64,000 bases of DNA from contig RDEW01000032.1 of the NCBI GenBank assembly GCA_011109175.1, positions 1-64,000 of the forward strand, read 5' to 3'. This document shows, in pieces, positions 22,616 through 34,309 of the stretch (positions are counted from its first letter, which is position 1; every line of letters begins with the position of its first letter). The DNA is from Dicyema japonicum (taxonomy: Eukaryota; Dicyemida; Rhombozoa; Dicyemidae). The notes under the pieces are model-generated. The model had not been told where the DNA came from and searched no databases. It worked only from the letters and a program-made list of their open reading frames with translations. A program made the position numbers and the translations under genes.

Positions 22616-23264
22616 CTAAATACTAAACTCGAAGGATAACCTTATATCAACAGAATATGTAAGATTCGCCTGTAAAAAGCGCGGCATTATTTATATTTAC
22701 ATGCTTCCGTCGCTAAATACTACTTCCTCGAGCTAATTTTGACCCCAACTTCGGTAAAATGAAGGAAGCTAACGACCATTAAAGAACGCGCGTCATCTGA
22801 GACAACTAATCAAGTTTATCCAGAAACAGAGTCCTTCATAGTCACACATGCCCATACAGAACCAGCGTAAAGGTAAAAGACGTCCATTCGTGCAGTTTGA
22901 AAACCCCTGGAAGAAAAATGATCCTTTTCGTTCCAGTCAGGTAACATGACGCCACTCCATTAGGAAATGGAAGAGAAACAGACAAGAAAAGCAGAAATCT
23001 TCAACCTATTAACCTCATAGCAGCACATGGAGCCAATACAGAGCAATAGTTAATCTCATCTACTCAAATTGTAGAAAATGCTTCCTAATTCTTTTATAAT
23101 TTTAAAATAACTAAAAATCTAATAAAATCATATTTATTAAAAAAGATATATTCTACAAATTTTTTCATCCGTCTTTACTTCCTTTTCTACTTCCGCTTTT
23201 TCTACTTTTTTTCTATATTAGCTTCCGCTTTTTCTACTTTTTTCTATAATGACCTTCTTTGGCT
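22616..23264. other. Intergenic stretch upstream of the RhoGAP gene
   Basis: No gene seen. It probably holds the RhoGAP promoter, but no motif stands out. AT-rich toward 23150. Confidence 0.45.
23185..23250. repeat. Short tandem repeat (pyrimidine-rich, two to three units)
   Basis: The word cttccgctttttctactttt occurs two to three times in succession between about 23185 and 23247, with a unit of about 33 bp including ttctata. Confidence 0.75.
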
Positions 23265-23420
23265 AATATAAAGTCTGATGACATCGGATCTGATAGTCGT
23301 GAGTTCGAATCCGAAAGATGGACTTTTCAACCAAAGTCGATTCTCGTCGACCGGATCCCATCTGTGATGTGATGAGTCTTTGCCACGACACAGTTGTTGA
23401 AACGGATATCCCTACTGAAT
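23265..23420 (+). mobile_element. SINE-B, 5' head and part of body
   Basis: A tRNA-like head with B-box-like GAGTTCGAATCC (23301-23312) is followed by ACTTTTCAACCAAAGTCGATT and a body that matches, in reverse, 57150-57345. It differs from SINE-A in both head and body. The 3' part is missing. Confidence 0.7.
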
Positions 23421-23559
23421 GAGTTTCAGACTAAAAATGTAGATCAGGGTTTCTCAAACTTTTTATGTATCTCATATGCATGCGCTTATTGGGGACCCTC
23501 CATCGCATATACAAATAAAAGAAAAATTAAGAAATACAGAACAGGGCGTTCAGAATTAC

Positions 23560-23790
23560 AGAGCGATGGACTCGTGGGGAACATGGATCCGGACCGACTC
23601 CTCTGTAAGTCCTCATGCGGCTAGATTCCAGAATAACTCAAAGCACCTCTTCAAACAGTCGACTGATACGTACATCTGTGGGATCGAGAGAAGAACATCG
23701 GGCAAAGATGAGGACTTTATTCGAACACAACGGGATCAAGTGATAGTTAGTTTCGATTTTTGATTGTGGTCTTGGGGTGTTTAAATAAAT
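23560..23790 (+). repeat. Dispersed repeat R1, copy 3
   Basis: Shares the accggaccgactcctctg start, the GGGATCGAGAGAAGAACATC middle and the GATAGTTAGTTT...GTGGTCTTGG end with the units at 5745, 7990 (inverted) and 45775. Confidence 0.7.
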
Positions 23791-25325
23791 AAATTAATCA
23801 GTCAATTTATTTTAATTATTTTACTGAAAATTGATTCACATAAATATGTCGATCCAAGCACTGAACGTGTTTATAAGCATTTGTAAGTATATTTTTCTTT
23901 GGAAAGTAAATTTAAGTCAATTTATTAAGAAAAAGAGAGCAATGGACTGCGTGACTATTCCCTCTCAAGAAGGCGAGCGAGATTTGCTCAAATAGCCATT
24001 AAGTAAACTATAAAATTCAATCAAATTTTCAATCTTGAGAACTGAGGTAAATTCCACATCTGATTGAAGATCTATCAATTCCAATTGCTTAATATAGAAA
24101 AAGCCTTTAGTATTCTCATTTTATTTTGCAATCTCAGGCTACTAAGTCCTCTAGATGTGTGAATGACATAAACGTTTCATGGATAACTGAAAGAATAGAA
24201 GAGTTCATCTTAGTTAGGATCAGGGAGTCATTCATATTTAGCTGGCATTTTCATCGTCTCTTTTCGCGAAATGATAATTCTGGGAGGCTCTTAAATGGTT
24301 CTTGAAAAACCAGACTTGCTAAATTCAATGTCTCTTCGTGTAGCCTATTCGGATGTTTGATATCTGCAGCAACTGAGGTCTTCAGCGTAAGTGAAAAATA
24401 ACGTATGGATCTTCTAAAATGGAATTTGCTGCGCAATCTTGGGGATCATGAGAAAAATTTTCCAGTTGTGGCTTGAGGATAGGACATACAGATCTCAAGA
24501 GGATTAGGGTTTTTATGTCTCCATGGTTTGTCTAGGCTCACGAAAAAAAATATGGTATCGATCCATCACAAAGCGAATTGATGTACATCAACAACTTAAC
24601 CTTATGATCAAATAATCACTTGCTTAGCTTGTCACTTAATTTAACTAAATAGAAAAAATATTTTTTTATCAGGACTTAGATTCAATCACTCTTATATAAG
24701 AAAACTCTTGAGGGTATGATGACTGAATATAGGTAAATTAATCCAGGAAACTATGCTTTGACATTGAAATTACTTAATTAGGTGACAACTCATCCTTTTC
24801 TCGTGATATCTAGTAAATAAATTAAGTTTCTGTTGAAAAGTTTATCTCCACTTGCAACCAACTTGATAATTTTTTAGATGGAAAAAAATTCGAAAATAAA
24901 AATTGATTAAAAAAGTTTAAAAAAACAATATTTCCATTTGACTTAAGACCACTAACAAAAAAACGACGGGAGACATTTCTTTGTAGAAAAGATTCTTTTT
25001 GGAAGCCACTTGTGTAGATGGCTTATCTTCTTCCGATCCTGTGCTACATAAACTCACTCAAATTTATTATCGGAAAAATGGATAGTTCATTCTTGAACTG
25101 GTCGCAGTCGAAAAATAGAGGTCATTGGAAGGAAAACACTAAACATGCTTAACCGTATTGAACCAGTTATCGTAAGAGGAAAAAATAAGTAAGAGAGGAG
25201 CAGACTTAATGAGGGCATTAATCGCAGGGTAAATGCGTTTTCAAATCTGGGAGAGGCCACCCTTAACTGAAAGGCACTTTAAGCCAGTTATTAACTGTTT
25301 TCGTTTTAAAGAATATAGTTTAATT
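23791..25325. other. Intergenic stretch, possible unrecognised exon at 24251-24436
   Basis: At 23960-24000 there is a word (aaggcgagcgagatttgctcaaatagcc) shared with the D units and 55970, another dispersed repeat scrap. The minus-strand open stretch 24251-24436 (HPNRLHEETLNLASLVFQEP) looks more protein-like than its surroundings but matches nothing I know. 24440-25325 shows no recognisable content. Confidence 0.4.
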
Positions 25326-26817
25326 CTATTTCAAATAAAACGAAAAAAATTTGTCAATAACACCAATTTGAAGATTTTCGTATTTAGTATTTCTCAACAT
25401 TGATCTATTCGGGAGGATTTTATGAAACAGCATATTCTCATTATCAACCACCGCTATATTACAGCTTTCATCCCCAACTGCCTTTAACTGATAAGCCGTA
25501 AAATGGAACCGAATCCCATCACAACTAATGCACTGGACATTCACAGGCTCAGGAAGTACTCCAGAGACTCCCGCCTTTTTTTAAATAAAAAAGTGAACCC
25601 CATATTTTAACCTCGCAAAGTGAAGGCACATAGCGTGTGAATACATCAAAGAGTTTGCCGACCTTTGATCATGCCGAAGTGTGTCAGCTGAGCAATCAAC
25701 AAAGATTGTATGTGGCCATAAATCTCTATTTAGACACGTGGACTTGTTGCTTTCCTCTAAGGCTTTTAGGAGCAAACAACCTTCGTAGCATTTCTTAACA
25801 AGATCAATGGTGGGATTCATTGGGTAAACACTAGGAATTGATCCCTCCAAGTAACTCGAGCCTTTATGGTTTACTCCAAAGAAAACCGACGAGGGAATCA
25901 AAGTCCAACTTGAGAGGAGAATGAGAAAACGAGACCCAAGGAAAGTTTGCATTTAATCTCACCATTGGGGAATCTGAAAAGCTAACTTCAAAGAGAGACC
26001 TATTTTGGGAGAGACTTTGTATTCAATGGAAAGATCAAAGTTTTCTACAAGTTGAGGTTTTGCTGGACTTCCTGAAAGAATAGATAAACTCTGAGAAAGA
26101 CTCATCAGACTCTGCATAAGAATCTTACTGAAAACTATGAAAAATCCTTACAAAGAACGGGTGGCGGGTATTCCAGTCTCGCTTTTGAACTTCCAGACAG
26201 GCTGTTTCGGGTCGTGTCGTTTGGGAAGCTGAACATTCGTGGTATCAAAGAGATTTGATTTAAAAATGAGATATTTTATTTGGGTTTCCTATCATTAACG
26301 GAAATTTCATTACAAGCCGAAAAATTGAAGATAGTTCTTTACATTGGATAGATTTACGGCAGAGGAGAGTGTTAGTTAAATTTTGAGCCGCAGGTTCTCC
26401 TAGAAAATTAAATATTCAAAATTAATAAGCATTTATTTAAAAAAAATAAAAATTATTTAAGGAGAGCGAATAAACTCCAGAATAACAAAAATAAATTAAA
26501 ATACCTTCCATGAAAGTTACTGTGTTGTCAAAAATGTATGCATTTTTCATCAGCTTTAGAGGTGGCGTATCGTCTTTTACAGAAGCCATGTAATGCCTGG
26601 TGTATCTGTTATGACTGTGAGTCCATTCGGCGGATGGTGGTGGCTTTTTGTATTTTGCCTCAATATCTATGTAATCCCCTAAGACTTTTTAATTTTAAGT
26701 ACCAGGCTTTAGTGACTCTGGAATGACAATTTTTACTGGCATGTTTTTTAGCTTGTAGTCAAATATTCTACGCCAATCAACCCCAGTAAATAGTCTATCC
26801 ACAAAACGCCTATCCAT
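25326..26817 (-). CDS. MRPL37: Mitochondrial large-subunit ribosomal protein mL37
   Basis: mL37 is a metazoan-type protein of the mitochondrial 39S subunit. From ATG at 26817: MDRRFVDRLFTGVDW, a 24-nt intron (26679-26702), YIDIEAKYKKPPP...PLKLMKNAYIFDNTVTFMEG (matches the N-terminal PL...YIFHHR...LEGV region), then an intron of about 100 nt. The following exons contain QNLTNTLLCRK and VQLPKRHDPKQPVWKF. The well-conserved VYPMNPTIDL...WPHTIFVD...MYSHAMCLHFARLKYG block (25625-25830) is next. After a 24-nt intron (25575-25598) come EPVNVQCISCDGIRFHF, IAVVDNENMLFHKI and a C-terminus ending at 25326. No certain frame break. The joins in the middle exons (25950-26170) are the least sure part. Confidence 0.9.
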
Positions 26818-26879
26818 ATGAATAACAATTTATTATTTTTTGAATTCTTTTAATTTGTTTAATTTTATTTTTTATATAA

Positions 26880-27410
26880 ACCAACATCCATCCGAACCTG
26901 AAACTTTGGCTTGGAAACTTCCTAAATGGAAGACGAGCACAAGTACTCTGCAACAACATCAAATCAAGATCTCGCTATTTCCCAAATGGAGTCCCTCAAG
27001 GCTCCCAACTATCACCTCAACTCTTCAATCTCTACATAAACGACATGCCACAAACCTGTAATGAAAACTGTCTAATCCTTTCCTATGCTGACGATATCAT
27101 TCTTGCTTCCAAGAACAGAAGCATTCAATCAGCGACTCAGTTGGCTCAACAAATGCTCGACAACTTGGAACTATGGCTCTCGAAGCGGAGACTTGACACA
27201 TCAGCAGCAAAGTCCTTTGTCACACTGTTTACCACCTACAAGAGACAGCTCTGTATCGAACCAAAAGTCTTTATGAAGAACGAAGCTATCTCTATTAACA
27301 AAACACCGAAGATTCTGGGAGTAACCTTTGATCAGGGACTCACCTTTATCCGGTATGTTGAAAACAGAGTAACTTCTGCTCTGAAAAAATAAGAATTATA
27401 AAGTGCTCTC
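26880..27410 (+). mobile_element. LINE family J, RT core fragment
   Basis: Two overlapping frames give a Jockey-like RT core: LKLWLGNFLNGRRAQV, then YFPNGVPQGSQLSPQLFNLY (motif B), then LILSYADDIILASKN (motif C intact) and ILGVTFDQGLTFI (thumb). It is colinear with 53840-54330 of the near-complete J element. One frame change near 27045 breaks it. The region 27410-27620 may be the decayed C-terminal part (GLIDVPLRAQLYRF). Confidence 0.85.
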
Positions 27411-27620
27411 AAAAACACTTAGAGATCAAACTGTGGAAAATCTCAACTTCAGAAATGTGACCCAGTGCAATGACTTTCTTTAGGACTTATCGACGTTCCT
27501 CTGCGTGCGCAACTGTATCGCTTTTTCTGGTTTTTATAGAAACATAGAAAAACGCTCCCATGGTTCCTCTTGAATTCTTCTAAAAGGAAAGTGAAATTGG
27601 AGAGTTGTAAAATAGTGTGG

Positions 27621-28392
27621 GAAATAAACGTGTAGTTTTCAGTCTGAGTGAATTTATTTTAATAATAAAAATTATTTTAAAGCAAAATTTATAGTAATTG
27701 TTTAAACATAAAAACATAAAGTTATGTTATTTCATCATTATGACTTGCAGCCATTGAGCACTCAATGGGAATTACCTCATAATCACGAGCCCAATGTTCT
27801 GGAAAAGCTATCACGTTATTCTAGGTTTACCATTCTGCTTCTCCAAATACGTCAGATTAACCTGATAGAATCAGGCTTGCTCGGGGCTAATAATCCCAGA
27901 CATCTCAACGGAGATCTGCTGGAATACCAGTCGGTCCACAATACCGTGCCACTTTCCCCTTTTCATATATTAAGCAATGCTCGCTGCAGAACCTCCCGTG
28001 AAACGGCAACTTAATTAAATTCCTATTAGAGAAGTGTTCCATGCACGTTGAATCCAAGCAAGACACCTTCGTCGACTCCATGACATTGTTGTAACGCCAT
28101 CCGCCTCTGTCAAGACGACGGGTTCCAGAAGGCAAGTAAACCCGGGGTCTTATATAGCTCTTATGACAATCGCGTTTAACATGGTGTGACGAGGGAATCT
28201 CCCAGAGCTCAGTCTGCATAACAGCGGGTGTAGTCCTGTCCAGGTTAATCATTTAGTTTAATTAGTTAGTCGATTATGGATGAAGATACCGAAAACAAAT
28301 AATTATAAAATTAATTACAAAAATAAATTTAAATTAAAAAAATATCTTTTCCAATTTTGGTTCTCGTTGTTTAATTGAAAATTTTCAAAATA
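27621..28392. other. Intergenic stretch before CCDC12
   Basis: A plus-strand open stretch at 27724-28014 and a minus-strand one at 27905-28252 overlap. Neither shows a known family, and base composition is more GC-rich than the neighbouring intergenic DNA, as in the LINE-derived segments here. Probably old repeat. The last 130 bases before 28393 are AT-rich. Confidence 0.4.
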
Positions 28393-28811
28393 ATGTCAGA
28401 AATAGGTAAATTGGAAGAAAATGCGTTAAAAAGGAAAGAAAGACTAAAAGAGTAATAAATTGAAACTAAAATTAGTCTGAAATTCCGGAATTATCAGCCT
28501 AAAGACGAATCCCTTCAAGAATTAGTCCTTCCTAAACCAGTCCTTCCAGAGTGTATTAATCGAATTTATTTTAGTCATAAAGGTAGGACAGGAAGCTACG
28601 GATTTGAACAATGATTTGGATAAATTGGTAATTTGGATTTATTATTCAAGAATATTCAAGATTTGGGGCCAAAGTGCAAAGATAACGACCTCAAACGCGA
28701 TCTCGCTCCTCGTGTTGAATTGCTAGAAAAACAGACTCAAGAAGCTCTGGTGGAAATTCTAAGTATTTCTTTTACATATTTGTAGGAAATCAACTTAAGA
28801 CTGACTCATGA
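28393..28811 (+). CDS. CCDC12: CCDC12 (Cwf18-type spliceosomal protein)
   Basis: CCDC12/Cwf18 is a small coiled-coil protein of the activated spliceosome. Exon 1 begins MSEIGKLEENALKRKERLK, matching the GRLEEEALRRKERLK start of the family. A 24-nt intron (28452-28475) is followed by LKFRNYQPKDESLQE (the LRLRNYVPEDE motif). After a weakly conserved middle, IQDLGPK...NDLKRDLAPRVELLEKQTQ matches the conserved C-terminal WDLKRDVAKKLEKLKKRTQ block. A 23-nt intron (28763-28785) leads to the last codons and TGA at 28809-28811. The middle (28530-28650) needs one or two more short introns or one missing base; I could not settle the joins. About 120-135 aa, slightly short for the family. Confidence 0.87.
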
Positions 28812-29555
28812 ACTTTGTTGTTTAATTCATTGTAGTATCTTTCTGATTTTTTGATTTCTAAAAAAGTTACTATCTTTGGCATTGTCTTCAATTACCTTGT
28901 TCACCACAAACCGAAAGCGATTCAACAATTCAAACGACTAAAGGGGATCAAACCTTCTTGGACATAAATACCTGCAGTTTTCTTAATTATGTCCCTTCTA
29001 GATGAGCCCCATGTATATCACTCATCATCCTACAAAATCTATAGCATGTACAAAACTCAGCCTGAGATCTATAATGGGCTGTTTAAAATTGACCTATTTT
29101 GATGCCTTGCGGTGAAAGACGAGGATAACCCGATCTCGCTATCGGGCTATCACTTCGAATTGCAGATCTTACAATATCTCCAACAATCATTGGACCTTGT
29201 GTACTTAACCTTTACAATACTCAAATCCACTTACTGCACGCAAATTTGTAAGATTCCTACTGACCTAAAGAACAAGCAAGAAAATATTCTCTCCTTCAAG
29301 AAACGAAACCTGAACTGAAAAAAGTCATGATTATGTATCCACCGTGGTTTACAAGCTCTCAGATCAAACAAAATACTGAGGCGAAAACCTTCTGAGATAA
29401 CAGCGTTAAAATTGTCGATTCCAAGGACCATCACACTGAGGCCTCCCGCCTACGGTGTGGCATTTTCCATCTCTGGGTGGAAGAGAATAAATGAAAAGTT
29501 TACTCTAAAAATCAAATGTTGCTTAAATTAACTAAAAATAATAATTCAGATGAAA
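28812..29555. other. Possible exons of an unrecognised gene downstream of CCDC12
   Basis: Plus-strand stretches at about 28865-28950 (VTIFGIVFNYLVHHKPKAI) and 29040-29318 (KTQPEIYNGLFKIDLF, then ISLSGYHFELQILQYLQ) look protein-like and share the strand and composition of CCDC12 exons. They need frame changes at about 28965 and 29105. No family recognised. Confidence 0.35.
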
Positions 29556-30400
29556 CCATTAGCACCGCTTAGGCAGTACAAAAATTTTATTGGAGTTAAG
29601 AACAGTTATACAGTCACTTCTCCAAAACGCCAAATTTGGGAATTCTAAATCCACTATCGTTGATTTTATCTCAAACTGTAATACTTGTTCTGGATTCAAT
29701 TTTATGACTACAGTTAAAGAAATTGGAATATTTGTTCTGGATTCAATTCCATGACTACAGTTCAAGAAATCTTCATTCAGATAACGGAAAAGAGTTTAAA
29801 TTTTAGAAGTTTCCCAACTTAACGAAGAATGGAAGATTAAGTCCATTTATGGAAGACCCAGATATCCTCAGTCTCAAGGTCAATATAACGTTTTAATCAA
29901 ACGTTGAAACGTTGGTTGGGAAAAACTCTCTTTGCGACTGAATCGCAGAAATGGGTGGATGTTTTGGCGAAGAAAGTATAAATATAATATTACTAAACAC
30001 CGAGATACGGGGAAATCTCCATTTGGATTGTTTATAGCTGTCCAGGCTTAATACTATTAATACCATCGTTGAAGGCAATGACTCAACTTAAATGATTCAT
30101 TTTCGTAAGATATTTATGATGAAGTTTCTGAACATAATTCTGATTACAAAATAACAGTACTCAAAAATGCCAATTTCAGTTTCAATAGAAAAAATTTAAA
30201 CATTGGAGATCATGTACGTATCGAAATAGATTTTGATAATAACCCAAATACAAAAAATTGCCATTAGATAGTTATTTTTTCGAGAGAAATTTATACTGTT
30301 ACATTCGGAAATTCTCTTCATACAGTAACTATTAAAGAATGTGAAACAGGTGCCGAGCAAATAATTTCCAAATCCTGTTTGAAAAAAGTTTCTGATTAAT
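29556..30400 (+). pseudogene. Degenerate integrase, Ginger/KRBA2-like DDE transposon
   Basis: Pieces in shifting frames follow the order of an RNase-H-fold integrase: SDNGKEF (about 29780, second Asp region), then IYGRPRYPQSQGQYN (the G-x-P-R-x-P-Q-S-Q-G motif) and KRWLGKTLFATESQKWVDV. Next comes TKHRDTGKSPFGLF (the TPFEAL-type motif), then a C-terminal part with NIGDHVRI (GDxV motif) and SLHTVTIKECETGAEQIISK. Integrases of this type are carried by Ginger-like DNA transposons and some domesticated animal genes. Many stops show it is dead. Confidence 0.7.
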
Positions 30401-30778
30401 GAAGTTTTAATAAAACTCGTTTAATTTTTTTGACTATTGCTTAATTTTGTTATAAAAAATTTTAAAGGCTTTCGAAAGTCCTGTGCAAATGTTACCACCG
30501 CCAGAGTCAAATAATTCACAAGATAAGCAAAAATGTTACATTTATTTGATAATTTTTATTATTTTAAAAAGAAAACATGCTTTTTAAATTTTAGTCAACC
30601 TAATCAATTTTTATTATTTTATTTCATCAATTAAAAAAGGATTTTTCCACTTTTTATTTTTTTAATGAAAATTTAGCGTGCATATGTTACCTCCACTAAA
30701 GGAATTAGATATATCTGAAGTCAAGTATTAATTATTTTAAATTCTTTAAATGTACAATAAAATTTAAAAAAACGTTAA

Positions 30779-30952
30779 ATGCCACGTGTTTCAGTTGAAA
30801 ATCGTTATAAGATCATATTTTTTATTGAAAATGGGACTTCGATTTCTAAAGTTGCTAGTACTCTCGGAATAGGTAGAAGTACAGTTCGTGATTTCCATAA
30901 GCGCGATATTGAAGGATATGGCTGCACTGATAGACCTAAATTGTGCCGATAA
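30779..30952 (+). pseudogene. Tc1/mariner-type transposase, N-terminal helix-turn-helix only
   Basis: An intact 57-codon ORF: MPRVSVENRYKIIFF, then ENGTSISKVASTLGIGRSTV (helix-turn-helix), then GCTDRPKLCR, ending at TAA 30950-30952. This matches the first DNA-binding helix-turn-helix of Tc1/paired-like transposases, including the R-P-K basic tail. The second helix-turn-helix and the DDE domain are absent; LINE F1c debris follows immediately. Confidence 0.7.
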
Positions 30953-32569
30953 AAATTTTGTGATTGTCCGTATCAGAAAGTCCCCATGTTCCGGCATTGT
31001 AGAGGAGAATAGACTTCATCAGTGAATTGTATAAACGTATCCGCGTTTGTGTAATGAATCTTTTACGCTTATGCCAATTTTCTGCGTAGTGCACTGTTTG
31101 CATGTGTTTTCCGCATAATTACGTCTCCAATAACGATCCGAGTTTCTTTACTTTTCTCCAATGTTCATCCAGCTGGGATTTTTGTCTTTCTAGTTAAGTC
31201 AATTTTGTTTTCTCTACATTTATATTGAGGAACAACTCGGCAAGTTAATTTGGAATCACCTCTAATAGGCTTTTCAGAGCATTCATGTCAAGAGAAATGA
31301 AGTCCACGTAATCTGCATAAGCCACCACATCGATTTTTTGCTTCATAGTATGGTTTTGACTCCCTCAATGCAGCTTCCAGGTATATGAAAAATAGTATGG
31401 GAGATAACGGATCCCCTTGAGGTGTCCCAGATGTTGTTTCAAATGACTCAGAGCACTTGTCCCGTATCCTGACCGATAGGTATGTTTCTGATAAAAGTAC
31501 CCCGAACATCTGGGAAGAAGATTCGTCAAGGAATTCTGTGAAGACATCCATCAATTATTGACGATTGATTGAATCAAAAGCTCTTGACATATCAATTCCA
31601 AGAATGTTTGTCGTGTTTTTGAACTTTGAATAGTGGAACAACGTCATCTATGGCTCCACACAATGTCACAAGTCGGCCTTCCTTCTCGAAAGCTGCTGTA
31701 GAACTCGGATAAAAATTGATCCGTACGAGGCTTTATCCTTGAGAGTAATAATTGCAAGCACTTTCCGTATGCTGTTCATAAGAATTACTGGCCTGAGATT
31801 CTCCACTTATCCCTTAGCTTTGTTCGTTTTTGGACAGGGACCAGTATTGCTTGTCCAAAAGGTAAGTGGTTGTTAGTTTTAAACATTCAATTGAAGAGGT
31901 CAGCAATAAGGGTATGTATGTTTTCATTTCCATACTTTACTAGCTCTTGTTATAGCCCGTCTGATTCATGACTTTTGTTGTTTTTAAGCTTAAGACAGGC
32001 TTGTCGCATTTCTGCGGGAGATATTTCCACCTCCAATTTCTTGGAATGAACAGTAAATGCTGCAATTATGTTGCTGTCTGACTTAAACAATTTCTTGAAG
32101 TAACCGCAATTAATTCTGCAGCTTCTGCAGAGTCTGCTATCCATCGGCCATCTTCGTCGTTCATGATTAGAGGTTGTCTGCGTTTGCACCCACGGAATAA
32201 TCTGATCGCCTCATAGTACCTTCCATTGTCCTTCAGATCTTCAAGTGCCTTGATCTGTTCCTCGGTCTCGTTTCTTGACATAGTGGAAACGTTCTTTCAG
32301 ATTTTCTTCTTGGTATTTGTTCTTTCACAACTAAGCTCCTCTTTGATATGCTTGTATTCACTGTTTAAGTATTAAAGCCAATAGATTTTTGTTCCTTTAC
32401 AAAGAGTGATATCTCTGTGATGTGCTGACCATTTCTGTGTCTAGAAGATGTTTGTCCGCTGCCCCTCGTATTGATTCTTGCAGTTGCTTCCAGATATTGG
32501 GGATTTCTTGATTTTGTTTCCAGGCTGCTCAGCTTCATGTCGAAGCATCTATTGGTGGGTAATTTTTAC

Positions 32570-33560
32570 TTGACCTAAAAATTTAAAATTTTGACGTTGG
32601 ATTTGACATAGATTTTATTAATAAGGTCTCAGATACATAGACAACAGATGTGCAGAAAATGTAATTATATATAAAAATTTTAACACATTTAATTTAAAAA
32701 TGCATCTGGGTACATCTGACTTTTTTTAATTTAAGAACTAAATAAATGATGGAGCGTGGCTGGATGCACTCCCGTCTTCCTCCCTGGGGACCCTATTGGA
32801 CGATGACTGTATTCGGATTGGAATCGCACAACGCCTGGGAGCTGATGTTTGCGTCGAACACCAATGTCGCTGTGGAGGGATCGTCGATGCCAAAGGGCTG
32901 CACCCGCTCTCGTGCAAAAGGAGTGCGGGCAGAGCACCCCGTCATGCTGCTATGAACAACATTGTCTTGCGAGCTCTTGAAGCGGCAGGCTTCCCGGCAG
33001 TATTGGAACCCGTGGGATTGGACGCGAGATGGGAAAAGACCGGATGGGTTAACTATCTTTCCGTTCACTGAGGGAAAATCGCTCGTATGGGACTGCACTG
33101 TTGTGGATTCTTTCTCGAACTCGATGATGCTCAGCTCGGCGCAGTCTGCTGGATCGGCAGCCGATCTGGCCGAAAAAATCAAGATTAAAAATATGGCGAA
33201 ATTGGAGACCGCTACCGTTTTGTACCGGGTAGCAATCGAGACGTCTGTGCGGCTGAAGTATTGCAGCCTCTTTCCTTAAGGAAATAGGGAAAATTGGCCC
33301 ACCGCAAGAAAGACGTGCGGGAAGCGGTCCGGCTGAGGCAAAGAATTGGTATCGCTGTTATTCGCGGAAACGCTTACTCCGTGATGTCAGCAGCCGCTCT
33401 CCCTCATACTTAATAAATAATATTTTATTGTTAATAAATTTTTGTTTAAAAAAAAAAAAAAAAAAAAAATAAATGATCTACTAGAATAGTATTCAGAAAT
33501 GAAAACAGATAATAGAAACAATCATACTCCAGCTGAAGAAAATGGCAATATTTAGTCTTG
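32570..33560. repeat. Repeat Rep-C inserted in LINE F1c and itself interrupted by LINE G2
   Basis: 32570-32740 (GGTAATTTTTACTTGACC, acatctgggtacatctga) matches 42505-42665, 46505-46670, 48455-48610 and 63545-63700. 33478-33560 (gagtattcagaaatgaaaacag..., aatggcaatatttagtc) matches the downstream part of the same repeat at 63780-63860. The two halves are separated exactly by the G2 retroposon. Rep-C has no coding content that I recognise. Confidence 0.75.
32745..33478 (+). mobile_element. LINE family G, 5'-truncated copy with poly(A) and target-site duplication
   Basis: Encodes the C-terminal end of the G ORF: DDDCIRIGIAQRLGADVC, a CRCGGIVDAKGLHPLSC finger (C-x-C-x9-H-x4-C), RAPRHAAMNN, then in the next frame RPDGLTIFPF and GKSLVWDCTVVDSF. 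A poly(A) of about 20 ends near 33468. The word AATAAATGAT occurs at both edges (about 32738-32747 and 33468-33477), a convincing target-site duplication. One frame change near 33025. The homologous longer element is at 59400-61393. Confidence 0.88.
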
Positions 33561-34309
33561 TATAACCTATCTTCATGTCCCAGGATTTCTGAGTCGCGTC
33601 AAAATAATGTTCCTGCAACGTTCCTTATTCCTCTTCCATGTCTATCCATGAATGTTTCATCCGGGTCTTTTTGTATTTACACTTTTGCTTTAAGGTCGCC
33701 AGCGATGACAGTTGTCGACAAGTGTAAAAAGTTTAGAGTAAACTTCAGAGAGAAAGGAGTAGAACAAATCTATCTCAGTAGGGTCTTTTCAATCCATCCA
33801 CTGTGGGGTACGTACACGTTTATTATGGATCGTAAACTCCTAGATGGACGAAGTTTGTTCATACAAATCTGAAGTACGCAAATTCGGTCGTTTATGCTCC
33901 AATAGCAGTGAATCATTAGTCTCAGCTATTTCTTTATCACAAATCCTTGGCCAAAATGTCTGCTTTCCCTTCGAAATGATAAAATAATAGCCCAATAGTT
34001 CCTCTTCTAGCACATAGTGCGGTTTTGTTTCCTACAAGCATCCAACTGTAACTTTGTATTTTATCAGATCGTCGCATAGTGCTGTTCTCTTCCATGATTG
34101 TGTGAGCCCTCTGACATTAAATGTGAGTAGTGAGAAAGATGAATCCTCGAGTTTCCTGTACTTTTCAGACACATTGTAAAGAGCCACGTTACCAACTCAA
34201 CCAAAATAATCGATTTCAGCTATTCCGCCGATGTTTTAGCCAGTCCAAAAATCAGCTGATTCGAGAGGGTTTACTGTAGGTATAAAAGTTGACCTAAAAA
34301 TGAAATGTT

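Larger units (their letters stand above)
30955..34200 (-). mobile_element. LINE family F1-like, copy c: endonuclease and RT, split by a nested insertion
   Basis: Minus strand. 34140-33560 encodes LLTFNVRGLTQSW, LIKYKVTVGCL.ETKP and TTVIAGDLKAKV, the APE-endonuclease start and GDxNA motif. After an interruption (32570-33560), 32281-31950 carries the linker (MSRNETEEQIKALEDLKDNG, LKLKNNKSHESDG). Then 31554-31288 has SGTPQGDPLSPILFFIYLEA (motif B), and the 3' end lies near 30960. Numerous stops and shifts. The split ORF order shows that the intervening DNA was inserted into this element. Confidence 0.75.

Noticed and set aside
23270-23335. Possible tRNA gene (plus strand)
   Set aside because: Same reason: it is the head of SINE-B, with copies at 49.0 and 57.0 kb.
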